DNA of 64,000 nt from CAVSWT01 sp963746735 (GTDB lineage Bacteria > Bacteroidota > Ignavibacteria > Ignavibacteriales > Ignavibacteriaceae). Below the pieces are notes generated by a model. It was not told the DNA's origin. It saw only the letters and a program-made list of their open reading frames with translations, and made no database searches. Numbering within the stretch: position 1 is the first letter of the stretch; the number at the start of each line of letters is the position of its first letter. Where the stretch lies: NCBI GenBank assembly GCA_963746735.1, contig CAVVCO010000037.1, positions 1-64,000 on the forward strand, written 5' to 3'. Positions 39,140 to 49,690 of this stretch are shown here, piece by piece. The translations under genes were made by a program, and so were the position numbers.

Positions 39140-41641
39140 TTACTTGCTTACAAAATCTCCTTTGCTTAAGCTCCAATCATTTCCGAAGTAGCCTGTGAAC
39201 TTGACACCTGCCTCATCCGATTTTAAAACATCCGAATTGTAAATGATAATATCAGGATAGCTTACATATTGATCAAAATAATCGGCTAAATTAATTAACT
39301 TCATTCCTTCTATCCCAGTCCCGGAAACGACACCTACACTTGCAACTTTGCTATCTGTTCTCGGACGAATCATCAAGCAAGCGTAATCACTTCCTTCATA
39401 TTTTTTATTCCCGACTTTTATTTCATCATCATTTACCTGGATGGGTGAATCTTTAAGTAAAGAATTCCATGCTGAATTCGTTTCTGAATTTCCAAATAAA
39501 ATTACACTTCTGTCTTTAAATTTAATTGGATCAAATTCATCATCTTTTATAGTTTCAATTGATCCGTTTCCTTGATACCAAATTTTTTCTGCATCAAATC
39601 TTGATTTATCAAATGCCCATTTATTTTCTTTTTTATTACCATGAGTTCCATAGACGAAAACTACATTGTGGTTCAAAGCTTCCCTGAAATTGCCGCATCG
39701 TGCTGGAGTTTTATTTTCTTCATTTGGTTTAGATGTTAATTCCCATTTATTATTATTCTTTAATAGATAAATTTTATTGCCATTTGGAATTTTTATATTA
39801 GAAATTAATTGGCTGTCAACATTTACGCTCACAGGATCATCTGCAGAAAGCATTGACGCATCAATTGAAAACATTTCGATATTTGAAGTTGTTCCGATAA
39901 ATTTTCTGTTCCCGGGTTGAATCTGAAAATGAATTTTGCTTAGTGTCTGCTGTTCATCCTGGTTTATAATTTGGATCCAATAATTTTTTGAAGCTACAGC
40001 AGGGTTTGCTGTAGTAAAATCAACTATTTTAACCTGGTTATTATCAGCAACTGCATGATGAGCAAAGAAATCAAATAGAGGCGGCCAGTCGACACAATCA
40101 GCTCCTGGCTCATCTGAAACATCCCACCAATGGTTTGCGCCTGGCTGAACATAATAAATAAAATCTTTGTGGAATTTAGATAAGTTTGCAACCATCGACT
40201 CAGCTTGTTCCGGAGGAACATTATCATCAATTGCACCTTGTATAATATAAATTCCATCAGGTTTTAAATTTTTGGTAAAAGCATAAGTATCACTTTGTTT
40301 AGTTGCACGCAGCAGCATATTTTTAACTTTAGTAGAATCTGTTACGGATCTTATTCTATAGGACCATAAACTAATCCATCCGGCACTTGGTCCAATTGCA
40401 CCAAATAAATCAGGATAGTTTATTCCAAGATGCCAGGTTCCATGGCCGCCCATAGAATGGCCGGTTAAATAGACTCTGGAGGGATCGATATCAAATTCCT
40501 TTTTTGCAATATTTAAAACTTCAAGTGCGTCAAGCCTTCCCCAATTTTCCCAATTATAACCATACGGACGGCGATTAGTTGGTGCAACAATGAAACCCCA
40601 ATCTTTATGATAATATGCATGAGCTTGATTTATTGCTTCAACACCGGCTCCATGTAGACTTAAAAATAACGCAGGCTTTTTTTCATTTAAATGTTTGGGT
40701 GGATTAACTGCATAGTATTGAACGCTTCCGTCCATTTCACTGATAAAAGTTTCTCTAAAAGTATCATCAGGAAATAATATTTGAAGTACAATGCTTGTAG
40801 AAGTTAAAGTTTCTTCATCTGGCTTCTGCCCGTTCTTTACGACTGCAATATTCAGTCTTACTTTTCCAGTATCATTTTGTGCCGGAACTTTTATATAAAA
40901 AGGAGTTTTAAATATTGTAAGCGGATTTAGTTCTTTTATAGGATAATAAGCTGGAGTTGATCCTTCAATCCAGGTTTTTATCATTAAATCTTTATAATCA
41001 TTTTCAGTTGCATTAATTATTGGAATTGCTCCGTATGTATCTGATGCTTTGTTTACAATTAAATCCGGAATAGTTAAATCATTGTGATTTAAAATTAATC
41101 CTTCCTTATTGGGATGAATAACTGCTTTTAATAATCCTCGCCTGCATAGAAACAAAAATTCATTTGTTCCTTTTTTTAATTTTACTGGTATGAAAGAATA
41201 ATCAAATCTTGGTTCCCATGGATTATAAACATCTTGATATCCATAAGGATTTCCCGAACGAGGAATTCCGTTAACATAAACCATTCTATTTCCGCGCTGT
41301 TCCAATATGGCGATATCATCTTTATCTGAATGAAATTGTAAATACACATACGCATTATATAAGGAATCTTTCTTATACCAGCCGGCTTCATTAGCTTTTA
41401 TAGCTTCCCATTTTCCTATTACTTTATTATCTGCTTTAACTTCTTCATTTTGTTTTGGAGCTTTCCATTTTCCGGTGACAACCGAAGCTTCAATAACATC
41501 TGGAGAAATAATTTTATTGCCGTCAGGCCTCCCCATTCTTAAAACCAATCCTTCATTTAATACTAAAGAATCTTTTGATTGGGAATAAATTGTGATAGAA
41601 AAAATAAAAATTAGTGCAGTTCTAATTAGGACCTTAAACAT
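39140..41641 (-). CDS. Secreted alpha/beta hydrolase (esterase or peptidase) with lectin-like N-terminal region
   Basis: The start is set at 41641: GGAGGG lies 8 bases upstream, inside the end of the symporter gene, and a signal peptide begins there (MFKVLIRTALIFIFSITIYSQ). The product has about 833 residues. An N-terminal beta-rich region (about 30-280) contains MVYVNGIPRSGNPYGY, like sugar-binding domains of glycosidases. The hydrolase core (about 310-560) has LFLSLHGAGVEA, nucleophile GHSMGGHGTW, the acid in AIDDNVPPEQ and the base in PGANHWWD. The last 250 residues are not recognised. Close coupling with a transporter and GH92 suggests removal of ester groups, for example O-acetyl, from the glycan or glycopeptide, but peptidase activity is not excluded. 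Confidence 0.72.
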   Translation of the reverse strand: MFKVLIRTALIFIFSITIYSQSKDSLVLNEGLVLRMGRPDGNKIISPDVIEASVVTGKWKAPKQNEEVKADNKVIGKWEAIKANEAGWYKKDSLYNAYVYLQFHSDKDDIAILEQRGNRMVYVNGIPRSGNPYGYQDVYNPWEPRFDYSFIPVKLKKGTNEFLFLCRRGLLKAVIHPNKEGLILNHNDLTIPDLIVNKASDTYGAIPIINATENDYKDLMIKTWIEGSTPAYYPIKELNPLTIFKTPFYIKVPAQNDTGKVRLNIAVVKNGQKPDEETLTSTSIVLQILFPDDTFRETFISEMDGSVQYYAVNPPKHLNEKKPALFLSLHGAGVEAINQAHAYYHKDWGFIVAPTNRRPYGYNWENWGRLDALEVLNIAKKEFDIDPSRVYLTGHSMGGHGTWHLGINYPDLFGAIGPSAGWISLWSYRIRSVTDSTKVKNMLLRATKQSDTYAFTKNLKPDGIYIIQGAIDDNVPPEQAESMVANLSKFHKDFIYYVQPGANHWWDVSDEPGADCVDWPPLFDFFAHHAVADNNQVKIVDFTTANPAVASKNYWIQIINQDEQQTLSKIHFQIQPGNRKFIGTTSNIEMFSIDASMLSADDPVSVNVDSQLISNIKIPNGNKIYLLKNNNKWELTSKPNEENKTPARCGNFREALNHNVVFVYGTHGNKKENKWAFDKSRFDAEKIWYQGNGSIETIKDDEFDPIKFKDRSVILFGNSETNSAWNSLLKDSPIQVNDDEIKVGNKKYEGSDYACLMIRPRTDSKVASVGVVSGTGIEGMKLINLADYFDQYVSYPDIIIYNSDVLKSDEAGVKFTGYFGNDWSLSKGDFVSK

Positions 41642-41642
41642 A

Positions 41643-43616
41643 TTATTCACCCTCCGCAGGATTAATTTCTGGAATACTTTTTTCTTTATTGTTGTCTTGT
41701 TTAACACTTCCGTCATCAGTATGATCGCGAACCATAGTACTTAATTTGAGCATCATTTCTTTGAAATTCTTAATACCGCCTATTGTGAACCAAACAATTA
41801 TAATAGCCGATGCAATCAGATAAATCCAAATGAATACTTCCCAAAATTTCATCCACGATGAATCAGGAACATCGGTTGTAAGATTATAAATTGTTCCAAT
41901 AATAAATACAATTACCCAGAGAAAAGTCCATGTATAAGCAATTATATAAATTATTTTATCACCTCTAGTAAATTCTTTACCCATGCCCAGCATTTTCCAG
42001 CCTTTCAATGGAACTTTATCTATAACTACATTCTCTTCCTTAATTTCGTATTCACCTCGATGAAGCATTTTATCCATATTAAAATCTGCTTCAGGACTAA
42101 GAAGTGATACAACGATATAAACCAAAGAGGAAACACCCATAGCAATAGCCCAAAAAACCTGACCATTAATCGGGAAGTCTGGATAAATTTGTTGAAGAAT
42201 AATTCCGGTTACTGAAATAACAGAACCAACAATTAATGCGCTCCATGCCGCAGCCGTGGTACCTTTTTTCCAATAAAGTCCCCCAATAATTACAGCACCT
42301 GAACCGCCTACAAAAATGGCTGCAGTTATAGCAAAGTAAAGGAAAATATAATCTGTCATTGGGAATAAAAGACTGAAGAAGAAGATAAAAATACATACAC
42401 CCAAAATTGCTAATCTAAGTACTTTTAAATGTTGTTTTGACTCAAACGGTTTTTTACGAAAAGGCATAATTACATCTTGAATAAATATGCTTCCCCAGGA
42501 ATGCATATATGAATTATGAGTTCCGATAGTTGCCATTAGCATAACTGCTAAAAATGCACCCATAACCCCGACAGGCAAAATATGTGTTAAGACTAGCGGT
42601 ATTCTTAATTGACTTTGAATCTTGTCATTACCAACAGTTCCTAATATATGATTTACACTTTGAGCAATGCTTGAAAAATCAGAATTATGCAATACTGTAA
42701 AAGCAATAACAGGAACAAATATTAAAAACAACCACTTTGGAATATCCCGCAGGTTTCCAAGCACCTCACCCATTTTTGCTTCATGGGCACTTTTTGCTGA
42801 TGAATTAAATCCAGATGTTCCCTGCCAAGATAATTTTACATAAACGACACCAACAACATTTATTAAAAAATACCAGAAATTAAAATCCGGTACTTTGCTT
42901 GTTTTATATGGATTAATTAGTGAGGCATCTTTAGGAACTGTTAAAACTGCTTGAAATATTTGATCCCAATTAACAAAAAACAAAGCAATTACTATTATAA
43001 CTAGAAAAGTAAAATTTGAAAAAATTCCTTGAATAAATTCTGTTATAAGTACAGCAATCTGTCCTCCTGCAAATACGAAATAAAGTGAAATAAGGAGAAA
43101 TGATGCCATCACAACAGGAAATGTAGAAATATTTACACCTAGTAAGTTAAACGATAGAGGAAATCCGCAAAAGTAAATTATGAACCGAGCACTAACTGCG
43201 GGGAAAATACCAAAATTTAATAAACCGGAAACGAAAGCAAGTATACCGGCAAATATTCTAAAGTTTCTGCTGTAACGCATTTCGAGGAATTGGGCAATAG
43301 TTAAAGCTCTAGTTTGTCGAAATCTATAAATCACCCAGCCGGAGACAGTCATTATTAATAGTACAACCGCCATCATAAATTCCCACCATCGTAGAACAAA
43401 ACCGGCTATGTAGTTCATTTCCCATTGTCCAACAATTGTAATTGCCCCTATGAATGCCATGCCTTGTGAAACTGTAATCATGTATCTTCCAGCCGCTCTT
43501 CCAGCAGAAAGAAAATCAACTACACTTCTTACGTACTTTCTGCTTAACCTTACAGCAAAAAACAAAACGGATATACAAATAACTACAATTAGCCAGTCTA
43601 TGGGGGTTAAATTCAT
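41643..43616 (-). CDS. Sodium:solute symporter (SSS family)
   Basis: The 657-residue integral membrane protein has about 14 predicted transmembrane helices. It starts in the SSS style (PIDWLIVVICISVLFFAVRL) and carries the FLSAGRAAGRYMITVSQG region, where DFxxAGR is typical. Family members couple sodium entry to uptake of sugars, sialic acid, amino acids or similar solutes across the inner membrane. The C-terminal 130 residues add extra helices and a charged tail (IPEINPAEGE). It is the first gene of the minus-strand group with the hydrolase, GH92 and ROK regulator, and its stop lies one base before the hydrolase start. A sugar or glycan-derived substrate is likely from context; the specific one is unknown. 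Confidence 0.85.
   Translation of the reverse strand: MNLTPIDWLIVVICISVLFFAVRLSRKYVRSVVDFLSAGRAAGRYMITVSQGMAFIGAITIVGQWEMNYIAGFVLRWWEFMMAVVLLIMTVSGWVIYRFRQTRALTIAQFLEMRYSRNFRIFAGILAFVSGLLNFGIFPAVSARFIIYFCGFPLSFNLLGVNISTFPVVMASFLLISLYFVFAGGQIAVLITEFIQGIFSNFTFLVIIVIALFFVNWDQIFQAVLTVPKDASLINPYKTSKVPDFNFWYFLINVVGVVYVKLSWQGTSGFNSSAKSAHEAKMGEVLGNLRDIPKWLFLIFVPVIAFTVLHNSDFSSIAQSVNHILGTVGNDKIQSQLRIPLVLTHILPVGVMGAFLAVMLMATIGTHNSYMHSWGSIFIQDVIMPFRKKPFESKQHLKVLRLAILGVCIFIFFFSLLFPMTDYIFLYFAITAAIFVGGSGAVIIGGLYWKKGTTAAAWSALIVGSVISVTGIILQQIYPDFPINGQVFWAIAMGVSSLVYIVVSLLSPEADFNMDKMLHRGEYEIKEENVVIDKVPLKGWKMLGMGKEFTRGDKIIYIIAYTWTFLWVIVFIIGTIYNLTTDVPDSSWMKFWEVFIWIYLIASAIIIVWFTIGGIKNFKEMMLKLSTMVRDHTDDGSVKQDNNKEKSIPEINPAEGE
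41650..41655 (-). promoter_or_regulatory. Ribosome-binding site of the alpha/beta hydrolase, inside the symporter gene
   Basis: GGAGGG on the minus strand lies in the last codons of the symporter and 8 bases before the hydrolase ATG at 41641. It rules out the longer frame from 41716 and implies translational coupling. Confidence 0.75.
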
Positions 43617-44066
43617 AATGACCTTATATAAAAGTTATTAAATAATAGTTTAATTACTGTTTAATAATTACAATGTTTTAAGTTAATGATTAGAAACATT
43701 CTTGAAATATTTATTATTTAAGCGATATAACTTATTAAATCTATTATGGGAAAGGGTAATCAAAATTAGCTGTCGTTTTTCTTTCATTAAAATAAACTAA
43801 CCTTATAACGCAAAGATAATAATTATTTTTTCAAAATAAACTTATATTTTCTACTATTATTTATTAAAATTTACTATTATCTTCTAAATGATTATTTTTT
43901 AAAAAAATATTTAAGGTGCAGTTGTATTCTATTCTTTATAGGCTGATTCAAATTCGACAAGATATTAATTCCAAAACTGACTGAAGTTTCACTTTAGCAA
44001 AAGTAATTAGATTAAATTTTAATTTAGTAATTAATTATTTCTATAACATAATCATCAAATTTAAAA
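43617..44066. other. Divergent promoter region between symporter and GH38 operons
   Basis: These 450 bases lie between a leftward operon (symporter, hydrolase, GH92, ROK) and a rightward run of glycosidase genes (GH38 to GH2). Both should have their promoters here. The DNA is extremely AT-rich with no open frame. The block TACTATTAT occurs twice about 20 bases apart near 43853-43885. I found no convincing operator or promoter consensus. Confidence 0.45.
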
Positions 44067-47000
44067 ATGAGAAAAAAGTTAAAACTTCTGTTTATGGTAA
44101 TTGTTATTTTTTCTTTGCTGAGCATAACAATTTACTCTCAATCAAAATGGATTAATGGATTTGCTAATAGAATCGCCGGAGAGAATTTAGATTACCATTC
44201 TTGTCACCCAGATGCAAATCGTGCCTTATTAATCCGTTGTTTAAATGACAAAGATTATATTGAATGGGATACTGACTCAATTCCAAATAATTATAACCAT
44301 GAGTTTGTAACCTTCGCATGGATTGCCGGCTACTCTGTTGCAACATCAAGCGCGCCTCATAACTTTTATCTTTTTGTTAACGACAAGCAGCTATTTGAAT
44401 TTTCAACTTCACCTCAGCAGGAGAAAAAAGACTGGGAAGTTAAATCAAGGGACGGCTCTAAACTTCATTTTAAATTTATAAACGTTGATGCTGTTGATGA
44501 TTTTTTCGGTTATATGGTTTTAACAATTCCGGTTGAATTGCTTAATGATCAAAGGTTTGCAAATATAAAAGTTAAAGGTGACAATACTAATAGTAAAGAT
44601 TGGTATATGACAATGCAATATCCTTTAATTCCTAAGACAAGGATAACTCCGGAAAAAGTAGTTTCAAAAGATTCTAAGGGGAATTTACTTCAGCGAGTAA
44701 AAGTATCGATTGATCATTTTGATTCCCCCAAACTTGCACATGTCTACTCGGAAGAAGGAAATAATATTTCATCTGAACTAAAACTAGGGATGAATGATTT
44801 CTATTTAAATTTTCAGGCACCGCAAAAGCCTAAAGAAGTTAAAATAAAAATTTCGATTTATGGAAAAACTAAAACTTATGATACTATTATTAATCCGGCA
44901 CGAAAAATCACTTTTTATTTGATTCCTGCTGCACATGTTGATATTGGCTATACAGATTTGCAGACGAATATTGAAAAAAAACATTGGAACAATTACGATC
45001 AGGCAATTGATTTATCCAAAGAATCAGTTAAGTATGGCAATGATGCCACATTCAAATGGAATGTTGAAGCTCTTTGGGCAGTAAAAAGTTATTTGGAAAA
45101 TTTTCCTGAGAAAAGAGAAAAATTTTATGACGCTGTTAAAAAAGGATGGATAGGATTGGACGGAGATTATAACAATATATTAACTGCTCTCTGCAGACCC
45201 GAAGAATTGTACCGCTACGTTGATTATTCAAATGAGCTTGAAAAGAAAATTGGTGTTAAAATAGAAAGTGCGATGATCTCTGATGTTCCTGGCTACACTT
45301 GGGGAATTGTACAGGCATTTGCTGATAATGGAATAAAATATTTTTCTGTAGGGCCCAATCCCGGCGATAGAACAGGATATACTCTTAAAACCTGGGGAGA
45401 TAAACCCTTTTACTGGAAATCCCCAAGCGGGAAAGAAAAAATTCTTATTTGGGTGGCTGGAAAAGGATATGCATGGTTTCATCAATGGAGATTAACCAGA
45501 GATGATTTTTCTCCCATAGCAAAATATCTTGATGACTTAGACGCAGAAAATTATCCTTACGATATGGTTCATTTAAGATATAACATTGGCGGCGATAACG
45601 GCTTTCCGGATTCTTTGCTTTCTGAGTTTGTAAAAAATTGGAATGATACTCATATTACTCCAAAATTTAAAATTTCTACCAACGATCAAATGTTTAAGGA
45701 CTTTGAAGCTAAATATGCTAAAGTAATTCCAACTTATTCAGGCGATTTTACACCATACTGGGAAGACGGTGCTGGTTCAACAGCAAAAGAAACTGCAATG
45801 AATAGAAATACAGCAGAACTATTAACTCAATTAGAAGTTTTATATTCTGAGTTTGATAGAAAAAATTTTCCGCAAAAAGAATTTGACGAAGCATGGAAAT
45901 ATGTCTTACTTTTTTCCGAACATACCTGGGGTGCCTGGAATAGCATTTCAGACCCGGAATTAAAATCGGTTATTGATCAGTGGGAAATAAAAAAATCCTA
46001 TGCCGTTAAAGCTGATAGTATAGCGCGACTGCTTTTCCACAATCTTTCTAAACCGGAAAAAGTAAATTCATCAATAGATCATTTTTACTTATGCAACACT
46101 TCTTCGTGGCAAAGAAGTGATGTTGTACATCTGCCTTCAGATATTAAATCTTCTAATTTTTCTGTTGCCGATAAAGAAGGAAATATAATTCCTACTCAAA
46201 AGTTGTCGGATGGAAGTTATGTATTCACAGCAAAAAATATTCCTCCACTTGGTTATAAAGAATACAAATTAGTGGGTAGCAAAAGTCAAAATGAAATAAA
46301 TTCTCCACTTATTGATAATAAACTTGCGAACAATTTTTACAAATTAGTTTTTGACGATAAGACTTTTGCAATAAAAAATCTTAGTACAATTGATAACAAT
46401 TTTAATTATGTAAGCTCAGCAGATAAATACGAATTAAATCAATTTATCCACACAGGAAGTAATGCAGAAAACCCATCAATAAATAGCAGCCCAAAGTTAA
46501 TTAGTTATGAGAATGGCCCGGTTTTAAAATCAATCACCGTAAAGTCTCAAGCTCAAGGCTGCAAAGAGCTTTTTCAAAAAATTGTTCTCTTTAACGATTT
46601 AGATAAAATCGAATTAATTAATACTGTCGACAAGACAAAAGATTATAATAAAGAAAGTATTCGATTTGCATTTCCGCTAAATATTTCTGATCCCGTTTCC
46701 AGGATTAACATTGCCTGGGCGGTAATTCGACCTGAAAAAGATCAGCTCCCCGGCTCAAACAAAAATTATTTCACTGCGCAAAGATGGGTTGATGTTTCTA
46801 ATAATAATAAAGGATTAACGCTTTCAAGCGTTGACGCTCCGTTATTTGAGTTCGGAGGAATGAATGCAGAAGCATGGATGTCATCACCGGATAAGCTTTG
46901 GGCCACACACACTTCATCATCTTCACTTTGTTATTCATGGGCAATGAATAACTCCTGGCACACAAACTATAAAGCTTCACAAGAAGGTATTGTCTCATTC

Positions 47001-47369
47001 AAATATTTCTTAGCCGCTCACAATCAATTTGATTATCTCTCATCTTATAAATTTGGAGTTGAAAACTCGCAGCCATTACAAATTATTTATTCAGATGACG
47101 CTATTAAAAATTATTCTCCAATTATAAAGTTGGACTCAGCTTCTTCTCTTGTTATAACGCTGATAAAACCATCTAAGGATAACAAAGATTTGATGGTGAG
47201 AATTTTTAATCCTACAGAAAAAACAAGCTCATCAAATTTAAATTGGGAAAAAAATACAACTCCTAAATACTTTTTAAGTAACGGAGATGAAGAAGAAGTG
47301 AAAGAAATCAGTAACAAGATAGAACTTTCGCCTTTTGAAGTAATGACAATTAAAATTAAAGAAAAATAA
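44067..47369 (+). CDS. GH38-family alpha-mannosidase
   Basis: The 1100-residue protein has a signal peptide (about 1-24) and a 260-residue beta-rich N-terminal region. The GH38 domain (about 285-600) opens with FYLIPAAHVDIGYTD, whose His and Asp are zinc ligands. It also has the catalytic Asp region MISDVPGYTWG and FSEHTWGAWNS, which carries another ligand His. The C-terminal half is the beta-sandwich set typical of GH38. Family enzymes are retaining alpha-mannosidases acting on N-glycan branches, usually alpha-1,2/1,3/1,6. It is first in the rightward cluster and lies 15 bases before the GH20 gene, so the two are surely co-transcribed. GH38 with GH92 and GH125 gives the locus three unrelated ways to remove alpha-mannose. 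Linkage preference is undetermined. Confidence 0.88.
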   Translation: MRKKLKLLFMVIVIFSLLSITIYSQSKWINGFANRIAGENLDYHSCHPDANRALLIRCLNDKDYIEWDTDSIPNNYNHEFVTFAWIAGYSVATSSAPHNFYLFVNDKQLFEFSTSPQQEKKDWEVKSRDGSKLHFKFINVDAVDDFFGYMVLTIPVELLNDQRFANIKVKGDNTNSKDWYMTMQYPLIPKTRITPEKVVSKDSKGNLLQRVKVSIDHFDSPKLAHVYSEEGNNISSELKLGMNDFYLNFQAPQKPKEVKIKISIYGKTKTYDTIINPARKITFYLIPAAHVDIGYTDLQTNIEKKHWNNYDQAIDLSKESVKYGNDATFKWNVEALWAVKSYLENFPEKREKFYDAVKKGWIGLDGDYNNILTALCRPEELYRYVDYSNELEKKIGVKIESAMISDVPGYTWGIVQAFADNGIKYFSVGPNPGDRTGYTLKTWGDKPFYWKSPSGKEKILIWVAGKGYAWFHQWRLTRDDFSPIAKYLDDLDAENYPYDMVHLRYNIGGDNGFPDSLLSEFVKNWNDTHITPKFKISTNDQMFKDFEAKYAKVIPTYSGDFTPYWEDGAGSTAKETAMNRNTAELLTQLEVLYSEFDRKNFPQKEFDEAWKYVLLFSEHTWGAWNSISDPELKSVIDQWEIKKSYAVKADSIARLLFHNLSKPEKVNSSIDHFYLCNTSSWQRSDVVHLPSDIKSSNFSVADKEGNIIPTQKLSDGSYVFTAKNIPPLGYKEYKLVGSKSQNEINSPLIDNKLANNFYKLVFDDKTFAIKNLSTIDNNFNYVSSADKYELNQFIHTGSNAENPSINSSPKLISYENGPVLKSITVKSQAQGCKELFQKIVLFNDLDKIELINTVDKTKDYNKESIRFAFPLNISDPVSRINIAWAVIRPEKDQLPGSNKNYFTAQRWVDVSNNNKGLTLSSVDAPLFEFGGMNAEAWMSSPDKLWATHTSSSSLCYSWAMNNSWHTNYKASQEGIVSFKYFLAAHNQFDYLSSYKFGVENSQPLQIIYSDDAIKNYSPIIKLDSASSLVITLIKPSKDNKDLMVRIFNPTEKTSSSNLNWEKNTTPKYFLSNGDEEEVKEISNKIELSPFEVMTIKIKEK

Positions 47370-47384
47370 TCTCACGGATTTTTT

Positions 47385-49618
47385 ATGAAAAAATTATTCT
47401 TATTATCCATTACAATATTATTTGTAAGCATTCAAATACATTCACAATCTCAAATTCAGCTTATTCCCAAACCGCAAGAGTATAAAAGTTTAGACGGCAA
47501 TTTTATTATTTCAAAAGATATAACGTTCTCCTCCCCAAATCTAAAAGTCGATTTAGTAGGATATTTGAAAAATTACATTGAAGAACTTTATGGAATTGAA
47601 TTCTCAAAAAATAATGAAGATGCAAATCAAAAGATCATTTTAAAGATTGATAAAGATTTTATGAGTTCTAAACTTGAAGGGTATTCATTAAAAATAGAAC
47701 CTAATAATATTACGATTGTTGCATCAAAAGAGGCTGGATTATTTTACGGGATACAAACCATATTTCAATTATTGCCTAAAAAGATGTTGAATGATGATGC
47801 ACCAAAAATTTCATGCTGCGAGATTACCGATTATCCTCAATTCCCCTGGCGCGGACTTAACTTAGATTGCGCCCGTCATTTTATGTCAAAAGATTTTGTT
47901 AAAAGATATATTGATATTCTTGCTTACTATAAATTTAATACGCTTCACTGGCATTTAGTTGATGATCAAGGTTGGAGAATCGAAATAAAAAAATATCCGA
48001 AGCTAACTCAAATCGGTGCTTGGCGAAAAGAAGCTGATGGTTCCATTTACGGCGGCTATTATACTCAAGAAGATATTAAAGAAGTTGTAGCTTACGCACA
48101 AAGCCGTTTCATAAACATTGTTCCTGAAATAGAAATGCCAGGCCATTGCAGTGCTTCACTTGCTGCTTACCCGGAAAATTCCTGTACGGGTGGTCCTTTT
48201 GAAGTCCCAACCACATGGGGAGTTTTTAACGATGTTTATTGTGCGGGAAGAGATTCAACTTTTATCTTTCTGCAAAATGTTCTTGATGAAGTCATTTCAT
48301 TATTTCCCGGGAAATACATTCATATTGGCGGAGATGAAGTTCCAAAAGTTCGATGGAAAGAATGTCCCCTTTGTCAGGCAAGAATAAAAGCCGAAGGATT
48401 AAAAAATGAAGAAGAACTTCAAAGTTATTTTATAAAACGAATTTCAAATTATCTTTATTCAAAAGGAAAAAATGTAATTGGCTGGGATGAAATTATGGAA
48501 GGCGGACTTGCACCGGGAGCAATGGTCCAATCCTGGCGAGGATTTGACGGTGCTGAAGAGGCTGCTAAACTTGGACATTATGTGATTTGTTCACCGACAT
48601 CTCACACTTATTTTGACAGCGATCCTGAAGGATTGGATTTAAAGGTTGTTTATTCTTTCGATCCAATTCCTGCTGACTTACCTGATAGTGAAAAAAAATA
48701 TATCGTAGGAAGTGAAGCGAACATGTGGAGTGAACGAGCACCAATGGAAGTAGTTGATCAAAGGTTGTTTCCTCGCATGCTTGCTTTATCAGAAGTTCTT
48801 TGGACAGATCCTAAGGAAAGAAATTTTGATGAATTTCATAATCGAGTGGAAAATGCTTATGCCGATTTAGATGCTCGAGGAATTAAAGTATGGACCGGAA
48901 ACTAAAGCTATGACATTTTACACAAGTTACGATGAAAAAGAAAAACAATACGAAGTAACAATAACTCCAGGCCAAAAGGATTTGCAAATTCGTTATTCTG
49001 AAAATGGTGAAGATGCCGATTCAAATTCAACTCTTTATACTTCTCCCAATTAAAGTGAATAAATCAGAAAAGTTATCTGTATCTGCTTTTAGAGATAAAC
49101 ACTACATAGGTAAGAATATAAATTTATCATTTCGTTTTTCACAAAGCACTAAATGCAAAAATAACATCTGCTTAGAAAAGTATGACCAGAGATATAGAGG
49201 CGGCGGCGAAAATGGTTTGGTTGATGGAATTCGCGGTACAACAAATTTACGTGATGGATTATGGCAGGGTTATGAAGGAAAAGATTTTGATTGTATAATC
49301 GATTTAGGGAAAGTGGAAAAAATCTCTAAAGTTATTCCCAGATTTTTATTGGACGAAAACTCCTGGGTATTTTTGCCTTCGGAAATAATTGTTTCACTAT
49401 CCAAAGATGGCAAAACTTATGATGAAGTAAAGACAGTTAAAAATGATATCTCTCAGAAAGATCCAAACATAATTTTAAAAGATTTTATAGCAGCTTTTAA
49501 TAATGCTTCAGCAAGATACATAAAAGTAAAAGCGGTGAATATTAAACAATGTCCATCATGGCATCCGGGAGCTGGTGGTAAGGCATGGATTTTTACGGAC
49601 GAAGTTGTTGTTGAATGA
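47385..49618 (+). CDS. GH20 beta-N-acetylhexosaminidase with C-terminal discoidin-like module (two frameshifts)
   Basis: Removing one base near 48888 and one near 49046 gives a single product of about 743 residues. It has a signal peptide (1-20), the GH20b N-terminal domain (about 22-140) and the catalytic barrel (about 145-500) with ARHFMSKDFVKRYIDIL, HWHLVDDQGWRIE and the Asp-Glu pair in HIGGDEVPK. An Fn3-associated/chitobiase-like domain follows (ITPGQKDLQIRYSENGE), then a discoidin-like module ending CPSWHPGAGGKAWIFTDEV. GH20 enzymes remove terminal beta-GlcNAc or GalNAc, here probably the antennary GlcNAc of complex N-glycans. The module matches those on the GH92, DUF4838 and one GH29 protein. 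The breaks lie after the catalytic domain, so the barrel itself is undamaged. Confidence 0.87.
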
Positions 49619-49690
49619 TGTTAGCTAAACAGATATTAATCTTAAGAAATTTATTTCAATATAATAAACATATTAAACTGAAAGTTTATC

